DNA of 64,000 bases from Philonthus cognatus (lineage: Eukaryota > Arthropoda > Insecta > Coleoptera > Staphylinidae), in assembly GCA_932526585.2 (NCBI GenBank), contig OW052252.1, positions 15,951,001-16,015,000 of the forward strand, read 5' to 3'. The notes beneath the pieces are model-generated. The model was not told the origin of the DNA, did not search any database, and saw only the letters and a program-made list of their open reading frames with translations. The translations under genes and the position numbers were made by a program. Below are positions 12,902 through 23,930 of this stretch, one piece after another (position 1 is the stretch's first letter; every line of letters starts with the position of its first letter).

Positions 12902-13140
12902 ACACATACAATATTCCCCAAATACAGCGAAAAAATGCAATAATTGCTGAATATTTTATAAATCGATCAACTACTTTCAAAAAAATCGCAGGTTCCGGTT
13001 TTTCAAAAATCACTTTTTAACGTCATTAGGCAAAGTCAGCCGGCGCGTTTGTCCAGTGGCGTGATTTTTGAAAAATCGGGGCTTTAATTAGGAGCATAAA
13101 CATGGAAGCCCCTGACAAAATCGAGTGGCCAGTTTTTTAT

Positions 13141-14225
13141 TAAAAAAATGTGTTGTAATTAAATCTCTTTAACTTCAATTCGTTCAGTGACAGTGACGCT
13201 TTATAAATGTTTAATAACAACAAAAGGACTTTTGCAAAATGTGAATTCTAGGGTTTCTATTTTTTTGCTCCAAATTATACGAGGTTTCGGAAGTAGTTAA
13301 TCGAAATAATAATAATAAGTAAAGTACAACAAATTTACTGAACGTGGCAACATTGCACTTCTATAGGTTGCTGACTTCATTGTAATGTAATTTAGAGGTT
13401 ATGTTATACTGTTTATGTTTGTGATTAGTGAAGATGTGTTTTTTGATTGAAATTTACTCGGAACGAGTGTCTCCACTTCCAGGCTAAGCATGAAGGAAAA
13501 TTTCGAGTTTAGAAAAGCCTGAAAATTTGGTTTGGTCGCGTAGCGCGAAGCGCGGAGCGACCAAACCAAATTTTCAGGCTTTTCTAAACTCGAAATTTTC
13601 CTTCATGCGCCACGCGTCTAAAACACCGATTTCAAGTAAGGTTCAGAATATACTGCTCAGGTATGTAGATTTATAATTTACGGCGGTTTTAAATAATTTC
13701 TAAATAATTATAAATATTTAATGACAACAATCGGACTTTTGCAAAATGTAAATTCTAGGGTTTCTACTTTTTTGCTCCAAATTATACGAGGTTTCGGAAG
13801 TAGTTAATCGAAATAATAATAACAAGTAAAGTACAACAAATTTACTGAACGTGGCAACATTGCACGTCTATAGGTTGCTAACTTCATTGTAATGTAATTT
13901 AGAGGTTATGTTACACAGTTTATGTTTGTGTTTAGTGAAGATGTGTTTCTTCTAAGTTTTTTGATTGAAATTTACTCGGAACGAGTGTCTCCACTCCCAG
14001 GCTAAGCATGAAGGAAAATTTCGAGTTTAGAAAAGCCTGAAAATTTGGTTTGGTCGCGTAGCGCGAAGCGCGGAGCGACCAAACCAATTTTTCAGGCTTT
14101 TCTAAACTAGAAATTTTCCTTCATGCGCCACGCGTCTAAAACACCGATTTCAAGTAAGGTTCAGAATATACTGCTCAGGTATGTAGATTTATAACTTACG
14201 GCGGTTTTAAATAATTTCTAAATAA
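13141..14225. repeat. Type A hairpin satellite, two further units
   Basis: Two 510-bp units like those at 3,405-9,905, with hairpins at 13,488-13,608 and 14,006-14,125. The second stem has single-base mismatches in one arm (CTAAACTAG and CCAATTTTTC), so it is decaying relative to other copies. Confidence 0.92.
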
Positions 14226-14640
14226 CCCTATTTTGCTGTGATAATTGAGGTTATGTATAAGACTTATGTCCAGTTTCACGAACTTCAATTAATACTTATT
14301 CGTAAATTAAATTTATTTGTCGATTAGAATAGATATTTTTTATGTCATAAACATCAATGTAATTGATTTTTTGACACATATATAACTATACTACCATATT
14401 TTAATCGATGAATAACTATAGTATTTTTAATACCCATTTGGAATAACCCCAACCTTATTTATCAATCATGAATCAGATGAAACAAAAAAATACCAACAAA
14501 AATGAACGTCGATTACTAATTAGATGTTACGTCAAAAGTTTGATGTCTGTCATTAAATAACGCGAAAATACACTACTAAATTGCGATATTCCCATGAATC
14601 CAAAAAATGTAGTAAGTTATTTTCAAAATAAATTTTGATC
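14226..14640. other. Non-coding, no gene recognised
   Basis: Starts with a tail shared with 9,906-10,000 (TTGAGGTTATGTATAAGAC), then AT-rich sequence with no recognised element. Confidence 0.6.
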
Positions 14641-15232
14641 TCGATTTAAGGCAATTCAAAAAGGTGCTGAAGTCTTAAAAGTTCCACAAAGCACATTATA
14701 CAACCTACAAGATGAAAACAGAGCAACTGATTTCGAGTTTAGAAGGAAAACGTTTCCCTGAGAAAAACTCAAATTACGAAGAATACTCTGCATTTTTTAG
14801 GGGAAGTGATTTGCAAAATGTATGCCACAAAGGAACATATTACTTTAGAAACTATTTACTGGCAATTTATGGAAGAATCACCAGAAATTGAGATCTTAAA
14901 AAGTTCTTTATATTTGGGGATTAAGAAAATGGGCTTTAGCTTCAAAAAGCAGGACGGAAGAAAACATATATTGGAAATGACTGGAATCAGGTTAAAGAGA
15001 ATTTTATTTCAAAATAAATATCAAGTTGCTAAAAAATAAAACTGCTTTTTCTGGATAAAACGTGGGTTTTTAGCAAAATAGATAGAAGAATGTGGCAAGA
15101 TGGCAGTGCATCCAGGAATTTTAGCAAAACTGGAAGTGGGATGCCGGAAATGAAAATGGATTTGTGACAAATGCATCCGTAATGTTTAAATATAATAATA
15201 AAACAGGTGATAGTTTCTAAAGTAACTCGAAT
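14641..15232 (+). pseudogene. IS630/Tc1-like (DDE_3) transposase relic
   Basis: Conceptual translation across several stops and shifts gives AIQKGAEVLKVPQSTLYNL, a helix-turn-helix start. A region beginning CMPQRNILL in another frame follows, then LLFLDKTWVFS, which matches the first catalytic Asp box of IS630/Tc1-type transposases, where LDETW is usual. After that come WQDGSASRNFSKTGSG and GFVTNASVMFKYNNKTGD. The Glu-to-Lys change next to the catalytic Asp and the many stops show that the copy is dead. The end runs into a tandem duplication. The family assignment rests on motif spacing only. Confidence 0.55.
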
Positions 15233-15257
15233 TTTGCTCAGCGAAACGTTTGCAGAC

Positions 15258-15607
15258 ATATTCCATTTAAATTCGAAATCCATTACGTGTTTGGATCTTC
15301 TGGGTTGTATCATATATTTTGTGGAACTTTTAGTTGTATTATAATAGCATAACGTCCATATACATTATTATGTTCCATATTATGAAATTAACTAATATTT
15401 GTGATCCTACACCGCCACTGGTTATATTGAATATATTCCATTTAAATTCGAAATCCATTACGTCTTTGGATCTTCTGGGTTGTATCATATATTTTGTGGA
15501 ACTTTTAGTTGTATTATAATAGCATAACGTCCATATAAATTATTATGTTCCATATTATGAAATTAACTAATATTTGTGATCCTACGCCGCCACTGGTTAT
15601 ATTGAAT
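15258..15607. repeat. Recent 175-bp tandem duplication
   Basis: Bases 15,258-15,432 and 15,433-15,607 differ at only a few positions (for example ACACCGCC/ACGCCGCC and ATACATT/ATAAATT). The first copy begins inside the IS630-like relic, so part of the relic has been duplicated. Confidence 0.95.
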
Positions 15608-15932
15608 ATCAAGTTACTGCACCAATGCCCTAAGAATAATGGTTTAGATGTCACTCATTTGATATGACAAGTTCCTAATCTAATTTTGTGTGTGTGTTCA
15701 AGAAGCCGCATACGTTAAGTTACTAAAACGACTGGTACTTCCAAATAGGTACTAAAAATACTATATTAGTACATTTATGTAACTGACGTTGCTGAAACCC
15801 AAAGTCGGCAAAATACATATTAAAAAGGTTGGTCCATTTGCCGCCTTGCCACGTTGCCGGCTTGTTTGTGCAATTGCGAGGCAACAGATCTAAAACTCCA
15901 TCCACTGACATATTTAGTTTTCAATTAGTGAT
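15608..15932. other. Non-coding, nothing recognised
   Basis: Mixed-composition sequence between the tandem duplication and the hAT MITE. It has no recognisable gene or repeat. Confidence 0.5.
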
Positions 15933-15940
15933 ATCAGATG

Positions 15941-16119
15941 CAGCGATGGTTCGCAGCCTAACTTCGGGGTCGGCCACAGCGCCAAGGCACACAAAATTTG
16001 AGGTTGGAATAGCGCTTTATAAATACAAGGAATGGCACATCAAAGTCACTTTTCAATAACGGATACGTATTACCTTGAGTCACGGGCCTACCCTGAAGTT
16101 AGGCTGCGAGCTGTCGCTG
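15941..16119. mobile_element. Foldback hAT-type MITE, copy 2, with exact TSD
   Basis: The ends CAGCGATGGTTCGCAGCC and GGCTGCGAGCTGTCGCTG are flanked by an exact 8-bp duplication ATCAGATG (15,933-15,940 and 16,120-16,127). The interior matches the copy at 2,189-2,447 (CTTTATAAATACAAGGAAT, GTCACTTTTCAATAAC) but is 80 bp shorter, missing part of one foldback arm. Confidence 0.9.
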
Positions 16120-16209
16120 ATCAGATGTTGCGCGATTCCGTTTAACCAGTTTCGATCATCGTCACAGTAGTAACTGTCAATGGGTGGAAATATAATGATA
16201 TTGAAAACT

Positions 16210-16271
16210 AATAGAGGTTATGCCAAACGCCATTAGCGTCACGTTAATGGCGTTTAACATAACCTCTATTA
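16210..16271. repeat. 62-bp palindrome at the mariner boundary
   Basis: AATAGAGGTTATGCCAAACG pairs with CGTTTAACATAACCTCTATT around a short GCGTCACG centre. It directly abuts the left inverted repeat of the DD41D element and shares GAGGTTATG with the surrounding repeat family. Confidence 0.75.
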
Positions 16272-18049
16272 AATAAAATGAAACACTTTAACTTTGTTTG
16301 TATAACACCCGGTATGTGCTGATCCGACCGCTCGGTAATAGCAATTTACATGTAAAATCACACTTTTGCAGTTTCCTGCTCCCCTAATTATTTTAGAGCA
16401 AAAGCATAACAGATCATAGTTGTTCAGAATTTAAAATGCTATATGATAGGTCCGTATTTATTATCAAAATAGTACTAATAGTAGAAGAAAACGAAGATAT
16501 AAATTAGTAATAATTTGAAAAAAATAACAATAGCCATGATTTTAAAACAAAATTTTGCGCCATCAACAACTGTCAGTTTTGACTTTTCGTAAAATCGCAC
16601 TCCGTTTCGATATTTAAGTGCGCTTTTCAATTAAGTAATTCATAATAATGTCTTATACAATTGCTGAAAAAAACATATTTCTGAAGTAATTTTATTCCGG
16701 TAATAGTGTAAATGAAGTTCGAAACTTGTTTGCTGGTTTATATCCCGATCGGCCGATACCCACTATTTCCACGATTCTGAACGTGATTTTAAACCAAGCA
16801 AAATATGGATCCGTTTTTAATCCCTGCCAGCCGTGTTTAAAGCATACTTCAAATATAGCCGAGGAAGAAGAAATTGTGCGAGATAATGTAAACGAAATAA
16901 ACGTTATTGCTGCGGCCGTTGCAAATCCCCGCATTAGTATTCGGCAAATTTGCGACGATTTAAATTTGCACAATACAACCGGTCTTAAAATTTTAAAGAA
17001 CAAGTTTAAATCGTGCAAGTTTTCGAACCCCCAGGAGATTTTTGAGCCAGACAGGTATTCTAGAATGGTTTTCTGTGAAACACTAATGGAAATGGCCAAT
17101 GTGGATAGATATTTCATTAACAACATTTGTTTTTCTGACGAATCGACCTTCACCATAAATGGAGAGCCAAGTGTGCAAAATTATCGCCATTGGGATACGG
17201 ATAACCCGCATTTGGTGATCGATAACCATTCCCAACATCCGCAGTCAGTCAATGTATGGTTAGGAATATACAGATCTAATATTATAAGCCCCTTCTTCAT
17301 TCATGGGCACTTAAACGGGGGAAAATACCTTGAGCTGCTTCAATCGGAGATTGGCCCCGCTATAGATGCTGTCGCAGGAGAAAATGTGGTATGGTTTCAA
17401 CAGGATGGATGTCCTGCGCATTTTACAAGAGTCGTCACTGAGTATTTAAATATTTGCTATCCAAATACCTGGATTGGACGAGGCGGACCGGTGAATTGGC
17501 CAGCTCGTTCAGCAGACTTTTCACCAAACGACTTCTTTATATGGGGCCACTTAAAATCAAAAATACACGGTGCTAGACATGCTAACATCGAGGTTCTGAA
17601 ATACAAAATTACGGAAGAATGCAACAAAATAACGAACCGGCAACTTGCAAATGTTCGCAGAAATTTTTATGATAGACTTGGTCAATGTTTAGCCGCTAAT
17701 GGAGGTCTCTTTGAGCATTTAATTTGATTTAATTAAAAACAACTGATAGTTGTTGATGATGCAAAACTTTGTTATGAAATCATGACTATTGTTTTTTTTT
17801 CAAATTATTGCTAATTTATATCTTCGTTTTCTTGTACTATTAGTCCTATTTTGAAAATAAATACAGACCTATCATATATAATTTTAAATTCTGAACAACT
17901 TTGATCTCTTATGCTTTTGCTCTAAAATAATTATGGGAGCAGGAAACTGCAAAAGTGTGATTTTACATGTAAATTGCTGTTACCGAGCGGTCGGATCAGC
18001 ATCCGGTATATTGTGTTGTACAAACAAAGTTAAAGTGTTTGATTTTATT
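16272..18049 (+). mobile_element. Tc1/mariner DD41D element with ~300-bp inverted repeats
   Basis: The left arm (about 16,272-16,578, starting AATAAAATGAAACACTTTAA) is inverted at about 17,738-18,049 (ending AAAGTGTTTGATTTTATT). The arms share CTGATCCGACCGCTCGGTAA and ATTTACATGTAAA and run to the edges of the transposase gene. Long terminal repeats of this kind are known in some mariner subgroups. An exact TA duplication could not be fixed because the outer ends are A/T runs. Confidence 0.85.
16648..17727 (+). pseudogene. DD41D mariner-type transposase, one nonsense codon
   Basis: The likely start is ATG 16,648 (MSYTIAEKNIFLK), followed by an in-frame TAA at 16,687; from 16,690 the frame is open to 17,727 (360 codons in total). 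The N-terminal half carries two helix-turn-helix regions (around ISRQ-like SIRQICDDL). Catalytic boxes are FSDES, WFQQDGCPAHF and SADFSPNDFFIWG. Counting from the second Asp to the Asp of PND gives 41 intervening residues, the DD41D spacing of rosa-like mariners. Apart from the early stop, no lesion is seen. Initiation at the in-frame Met at 16,726 would lose part of the first DNA-binding domain. The enzyme would cut and paste at TA. Confidence 0.85.
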
Positions 18050-18410
18050 GAATCAACATGTATAGCGAAGTAGAAGCCTCCACCGGTTATAATTTAACCT
18101 CTATTACAATCGTAACTAGCGAGTCATAAAATCGAACAGTGATTCGATTTGTTGCTCGAATGATCCGAGTGGATGCTCATAAAATCGAACGGTGATTCGA
18201 AATTGTTGCCTGAATGGATGCTCAACCACACAAAATTTTGATATTTGCTTACCGAACAAAAAACACAAACAAAAGCGGTGTAACATAACCTCTAAATTAC
18301 ATTACAATGAAGTTGGTAACATATAAAAATGCAATGTTGCCACCTTCATTCAAACTAATAGCATGTAGAATTCGTTCAATTAATACAAAATGTTAGTAAC
18401 GTGTTGGTAT

Positions 18411-20149
18411 TGTTACCGGCGTGTCACTTCGACACGTCGTAACACGTTAAATTTTCAGTCGCGATTTAATGTAACATCGGACCTCATTGCATTTCATTCC
18501 TTTTACATTTTGCATAAAAATTAAACCTTGTATTAGTTTGAAAATCCGTTAAGTCCGTATAGAAATGTTTGCCCTTTTGTTCTGTTTAATCCTAGGGCAA
18601 TAAAGCAATAAACCGGCAGCGTATTTTCTGGATAAGTAATAAACACAAAATTTCCGAAATCTTCGAAATTCCCAAATCCGTCCGAACGGGATTATATAAA
18701 TCCCGAACGTGACGAGAACAAAAGGACGCCGGCTCAGTGTCGAACAATGAGTGGATTAGTTTTCATTACCGCCCGGTGTTCGAGTCCCGAAAATACGCTG
18801 ACCGTAATAAAAGCACCATAATGTTTATTTCTTAGGTTTGTACAGTTTTTTCAAAAATCACAATTCAAAGTAAATTAAATTAATTCTAGATACTTGCGAA
18901 TTAATTTAATTTAAGCGCGATATGAATTCACATCCGAATATCGCAATGTGTATTATATATGAGCTTATATTTATAATAAGTCTTAAGTTAAATTCTAGAA
19001 TTGCAAGATTCATTTTCAATTCAATTATTATTCTTTTAGTAATTCAGAACTTCAATTCTTTTGTTTTTCTTAGGACGTAGTCTTTATTTCATTTATATTA
19101 TATTGTATGTATATATTAACCCAAACAAACAGTTTAGACAAACATTTTTAAAACATTAATTTAATTCTTTAAATACTTATTTTTTTTTTCTCTCCTGCAA
19201 AATGAGCAGAAGTCATTCTATTTCTCACCAACCTAAAATCTAATTACCAATTACTTATTATTTAATACTGGCATTTTACTTTACATTATTATTTTCTTTT
19301 TAATTTAATTGTTGAACAAATTCCGAAGATGTCACTCTCAAAATGCATATTGCCCAAATGACGCTCGGCCAATTGGCGTTGAGTAAGGAGCTGACCAATA
19401 ACGGTTGAGAGTGATCATCCAAGCGTATCGGTAACCAATAAGCGGAAGAGTTAGCAACCCCTACCACAGCCTCAGCCAATGAGGTGCGGGTGAAAATACC
19501 CTTCCAGGGCTCTGCTACCCCCAACTTAACCTTTCGCAAAAACGCTGTCTTTATAATGAACGGACAGCCCGAATTAGTCAGTCAGTTGGTGTTCAACAAT
19601 CGTCAGAGTTATTAAAGTGTATTGCAAAGTTTAAATAGTCGAGTGTGTTAACGGGAGACAGTTGTAAAAGTGCCAGTCAGTAGTTTTAAATGAAAGTTGG
19701 TGATAAATAGTTTGTATTTAATAATTCAAGATTTTACGAGATCTATTTTTTTTAAAAGTGTTTGTCGAATTGCCTTATAATTTAGTCGTAACTTTAATCG
19801 TCATAGTTAATCTCTCTATTTTTTTTTTTGTGGATTTGATTTGTTACTCGTTTGTTTACTGATTTAATTTTGAATATATATATCGTTGTTATTATTGAAA
19901 CGAAGAATTTTATTTCATAAACAAATCTAAATCTCGTAAACCCTTATTAAATTGTGAAAGTGATGACAAGATGGAGCAAGGAGGAAACAGAGTAAGTATC
20001 GTTGATTTTTTTTTTTTATTGTTCTGAGCTAACCGAAAGTGATAGGGTTCGGAACGGAAGTGGCATGTGTCAAAAGATATTACTTAGACTATGTTAAAAC
20101 ACATTTAAATCCAACGCATTGCCATCCCCGGTTCGAGCGCCCCGTTACA
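18411..20149 (+). mobile_element. Solo LTR of 1.74 kb with 4-bp target duplication
   Basis: The sequence starts TGTTACCGGCG and ends CCCGTTACA, and is flanked by GTAT on both sides (18,407-18,410 and 20,150-20,153). The empty site is visible at 10,600-10,615, where GTGTTTGTATGCGATTAAC is continuous. TG...CA ends and a 4-bp duplication fit an LTR retrotransposon, most simply Gypsy type. No internal coding region is present, so the copy is an LTR-LTR recombination product. Long open frames are absent. Plus orientation is inferred from the promoter at 19,551. A strong 5' splice site (CAGAGTAAGTATC) occurs at about 19,990. Confidence 0.85.
19551..19585 (+). promoter_or_regulatory. LTR core promoter: TATA box plus arthropod initiator
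   Basis: TTATAATG at 19,551 is followed about 28 bp later by TCAGTCAGTTGG. TCAGT is the arthropod initiator consensus, and the spacing matches TATA-Inr promoters. It would start transcription about 1.17 kb into the LTR. Confidence 0.55.
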
Positions 20150-20214
20150 GTATGCGATTAACTAGCATTCAGCTATAATGATATTAACCGTGATTCATTA
20201 TTAACACCTTCGCT

Positions 20215-23068
20215 GCGTTACATATCCCCGGTGTCCTGTATGCGTTATTACGGCGCGACGGGTGCAAATTTGCCCAAACTTTCCTATTTTAGGGGAGCAG
20301 TAATTCGCTTATTTTTAAATAAAAATCGGCTTTACAAATAGCTTATGGTACCGTTGAATGTAGTGAATATCCTTACGTTATTTTGATTGTGCATATCCCC
20401 CGAGATATGTAACGCACATGAGTAATATGAATTTAGTCCTATGCGGCACATATCCCTGGAGATATGTACGCATGCGGTTTTATTCAGTTGTTATTTAAGT
20501 TGTTAGGTTCGCGCCGTACGCATTCGAAAAAAAAAATTAAAATTGGCATCAGAAGTGCCCAGCGAAAAGTCTAATAGCGAAAGCGATGACGCATCTGTTG
20601 ACAATGATTGTGATAATGGCGGCGAGGTTGATAATGAAGATAATAATGAAACTAATTATAGCAATGAAGAGAGCGATGATTGTGATGACCCATTTGATGA
20701 TAGTATGGTTAGTGATACTGAGTATATCATCGGTGCCAATATAGATTATAGTGATGCAACAACTCCTATTACAGGCAATAGTAATGTTTGGAAAGACATT
20801 ACAACTTCAGTAATTGACTTTGATTTAATGAAAGAGCAATGTACAGTAGACTGAGAAATTAACAGCAACACTAATTGACATTTTTAAATACTTAGTGGAT
20901 GACGAGGTTCTTGATCTAATCGTCAATGAGACAAATGTCAAAACACATTCTAGTAAATCTAGAACAAATTCCTGGACCAATACAGACAAAAACTAAATTC
21001 TAAAATTTTTGGGAGTTACGATTGCTATGGGTTTGACCCAAATTCCTTCAATAAATATGTACTGGTGTACCACAATGAATTTATTTCTTCAGCTTTGTCA
21101 AGGGATAGACACCTTATCTTACTGACATTTCTTTATTTTGAAAATAATGAAACTGCTAATGTTCAAAATAGACTACAAAATAGAGAGGCTTCTCTCTATG
21201 TTGCTTCAAAATTATAGGAAGATTTACAATCCAGGACAAGTATTGGTGATAGATGAATCTATGGTACCTTTCAAAGCAAGGCTTCATTTACGACAGTGCA
21301 TTCCTAATAAAACCCACAAATACGGTGTTAAGTTATATAAATTATGCATTGCGAATGGGTATACTTATGATTTGAAAGTTTACGCTGGAAAAGGGGACAC
21401 AACTGAGGAGTTGGGACATGCCAATTCAATTGTATTGAAGCTTCTGGACTCAGTTAATCCAAAAGAAGGAAGATATTTATTTGCTGATAACTTATTCTAG
21501 TATTAGTTTAACAGAAATGTTATACGAACAAAAAATAATTTATTGTGGCACATTAAGGCAAAATCGAAAAAGGGTTCCAAAAACAATTCCGCAAAATATA
21601 AAAAAAATAAGTTTTTGGGCAGCAGAAAGGAGCAGTGAAAGTAATTAAATGGATGGACAAACCACAGGTCCTAATGGTTACCAGCGATCCTTCACATGAC
21701 GATTTATAAGTTTCCACAGGTAAATCATTTTATTTATCTTGCTTATTCCTAAAGGAAAAAAAAATATCAAGGGGAAAGATATTATGAAGCCGAAATGCGT
21801 AATAGATTACAATAAGGCTAAAAAGGGCGTCGATTTCAGCGACCAAATGGCGTCGTATCATACGGTGCTTCGCAAAAGCCTAAAATGGTATAGGTAAGTG
21901 CTTACAACACAACAACAGATCCCTTGTTTTACTTCCTTTTTTATAGAAAAGTTATGTTTGAAGTTTTACTCGGAACTACTGTGGTAAACGCGTGGAACAT
22001 CTATAACATAATTTCAAATACAAAACTTTGTATTACACAGTTTAGAAGGCAACTTCTAGAAAATTTGGTAACGGAACCCGTGACTACGAAAAAGGAGACA
22101 GTACAAAAGAAAAGAATACACACTTTTGTAAAGCCTGAAGGGAAAGGTAGAAAAAAGAGGAAGCCGTGCAAAGGTTGTTACACAAAATTGAGGGAAACTA
22201 TGAACAGTCGCGAGGCAGAAAAAGTGAGGCGAATAATTAGTTTCTGCAACGATTGCCCAAACAATCCAGGGTACTGCCTGGCATGCTTTAATAAGTTACT
22301 TTTGATATGTATTGAAATTACTTTGATGTTATCTTTAAATTTAACTACTGTTTTTTTATATTTAATAAATTTCGATTTATAATTTTGATTTTTTGTTTCT
22401 ACTTATTTATTCAAGGTTTTTGTCGCTGTAGATTGGTACGGCTTTGAATTTAAGTAGAATAATCTATTGGCTTACAGATTTCTACGTCCTAAATAGCGTG
22501 TATTTTTGTAACTAGGAGACTTTGCGAGTGTGCTGATCTGGTAAATAAGTAACTTTTGCAAGACTCTACCTTGTTTTGTGACATTTTGTGTTTTATGTTA
22601 TTTTGTTGTTTGTAACATTAATTTTAATGCGTTTTTGTGTGTGCGTCTGCTTTTGTGAAAAAATTGCATTATTTTTAAACTTCAAAAGATTTATGTATAT
22701 GTATTTATAAATTATATGATTAGAGAAAGAGAGAAATAAATTTTATAGAGTGTTTAACATGAACATTTGTTTTATTTTGAATACATATTGCAATCGATTT
22801 TTGTTTTGCTAATTTGATTTCTTTTAAGAAACAAATATTAGTTAGTCTTTGACTTTGTTATATTAACATTTCAGTAATGTTGTGTAATTATTGTAATTGT
22901 AAAATGTTATGAGCCATCATTATAATAGTTACATGTCTTTATTTGAAACAATCCGTACATATCTCCCGGGATATGTAACGCACACGAAGGAAGTCCACAT
23001 ACAGTGCCCCTGCGATATGTACCGCAATCAACGACAAAGTACCATTTTGCGATCCCGCAGCGAAGGTG
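20215..23068 (+). mobile_element. Full-length piggyBac-like element in TTAA
   Basis: TTAA (20,211-20,214) precedes CACCTTCGCTGCG, and CGCAGCGAAGGTG precedes TTAA (23,069-23,072): perfect 13-bp inverted termini with the piggyBac target. Subterminal repeats ACATATCCC and GAGATATGTA occur near both ends. The transposase is degenerate, so the element is defective. It sits in the same foldback target as the first piggyBac element at 10,690 but belongs to a different lineage by its termini. Confidence 0.92.
20543..22382 (+). pseudogene. piggyBac transposase, degenerate, with an intact intron
   Basis: An acidic N terminus (about 20,543-20,854) is followed in a shifted frame by VNETNVKTHSSKSRTNSW and FLGVTIAMGLTQIPSINMYW-type piggyBac signatures. 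The first catalytic box, VIDESMVPF, is at about 21,245, with PNKTHKYGVKLYKL after it. YLFADNLF (second Asp) is at about 21,475 and VIDYNKAKKGVDFSDQM (third Asp) at about 21,800. A 53-bp intron, 21,894-21,946 (AG|GTAAGT...TTATAG|A), keeps the frame from LRKSLKWYR to KVMFEVLLG. The C-terminal Cys-rich domain is complete (KPCKGCYTKL...CNDCPNNPGYCLACF). Frameshifts and a stop in the middle disable it. A second possible intron (CAG|GTAAATC...CAAG) lies at about 21,720-21,770. Confidence 0.85.
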
Positions 23069-23455
23069 TTAAATAAAGCCTTACTAATAGAATCAATTTA
23101 TTAAATAACGCTTTATTAATAGAATCACGGCTAACATAGCTCATAGCTGATTGCTAGTTAATCGCATACCAACACGTCACTAACATTTCGTATTAATTGA
23201 ACAAATTCTACATGCTATTAGTTAGTTTTTTATGAACGTGGCACCACTACATTTTCATATGTTGCTAACTTCATTGTAATTTAATATAGAGGTTATGTTA
23301 CACTGCTTTTGTTTGTGTTTAGTGGAAATATGTTTTTTTCTGCTCAATTTTTTGATTGAAATTTACTTTTAGCGAGAGATTCCACCCCCAGATGAAGTAA
23401 AATTTCGAGTTTAGCAAAGCTTGAAAATTTGATATTGTCGCGTAGCGAAAACATC

Positions 23456-23930
23456 CAATTAGAAAAAAAGTTGGAGCTTGCCAGGTAACTAATTTTAAGA
23501 ATGACTGTATAGGATTAATTCAATTATTTATGGTAGAATATAATCTGTACTTAAATTCAGCAATCGTATAATTTGGAGCAAAAAAATAGAAACCCTAGAA
23601 TTCACATTTTGCAAAAGTCCCTTTGTTGTCAATAAACATTTATAAAACGTCACTGTCAGTGAACAAATTGAAGTTAAAGAGGTTTAATTACAACACATTT
23701 TTTTTATGAATATAAATTTTATGTGAGTTTCATGGTGTTGGCTTCGAATAAAAAAAACTATAAAGTACAAACAACATTTTGAGGATATTTGTTTACAGAA
23801 CTTAAAAATGTACAGTCAAATTAATAGAATTGCCGTTTAATGCTAGTTAAACGCATACTAACATATCGTATTAATAAAACAAATTCTACATGCTATTAGT
23901 TAGTTTTCAACTACTGATAAAATGAACGTG
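23456..23930. repeat. Reversed repeat segment, no gene
   Basis: Bases 23,570-23,930 match 11,755-12,120 (AAAAATAGAAACCCTAGAAT onward). The short stretch before it, after the broken hairpin, is unassigned. Confidence 0.7.

Larger units (their letters stand above)
11750..13140. repeat. Reversed repeat segment plus one type B hairpin unit
   Basis: Bases 11,755-12,120 match 23,570-23,930 and begin with the type A unit read in reverse. From 12,120 on, the unit matches those at 23,931-25,160: GAACGTGGCAACGTTGC, a TGCTGCACTGCACTTAGAC block, CCACTCCCAGACTAAGC, hairpin 12,542-12,659, then CGCCACGCGTATAAAACAC. The type B stem shares its outer part with type A, but its inner part reads GGGTCGCGCAGCGACCC. 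A second foldback (CCGGTTTTTCAAAAATCAC with its complement) lies at about 12,990-13,075. No genes are present. Confidence 0.85.
18110..23455. repeat. Foldback repeat element split by a solo LTR and piggyBac
   Basis: With its insertions removed, this is a palindromic element. Its left arm is 18,110-18,410 plus 20,154-20,214, its right arm 23,069-23,455. The arms share CGATTAACTAGCATTCAGC and its complement, CGTGTTGGTAT/ATACCAACACG, GAATTCGTTCAATTAATAC and AACATAACCTCTAAATTAC. The right arm ends in half of a hairpin (GATGAAGTAAAATTTCGAG at about 23,392) whose partner arm is gone. The left arm equals 10,087-10,689. Confidence 0.75.
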
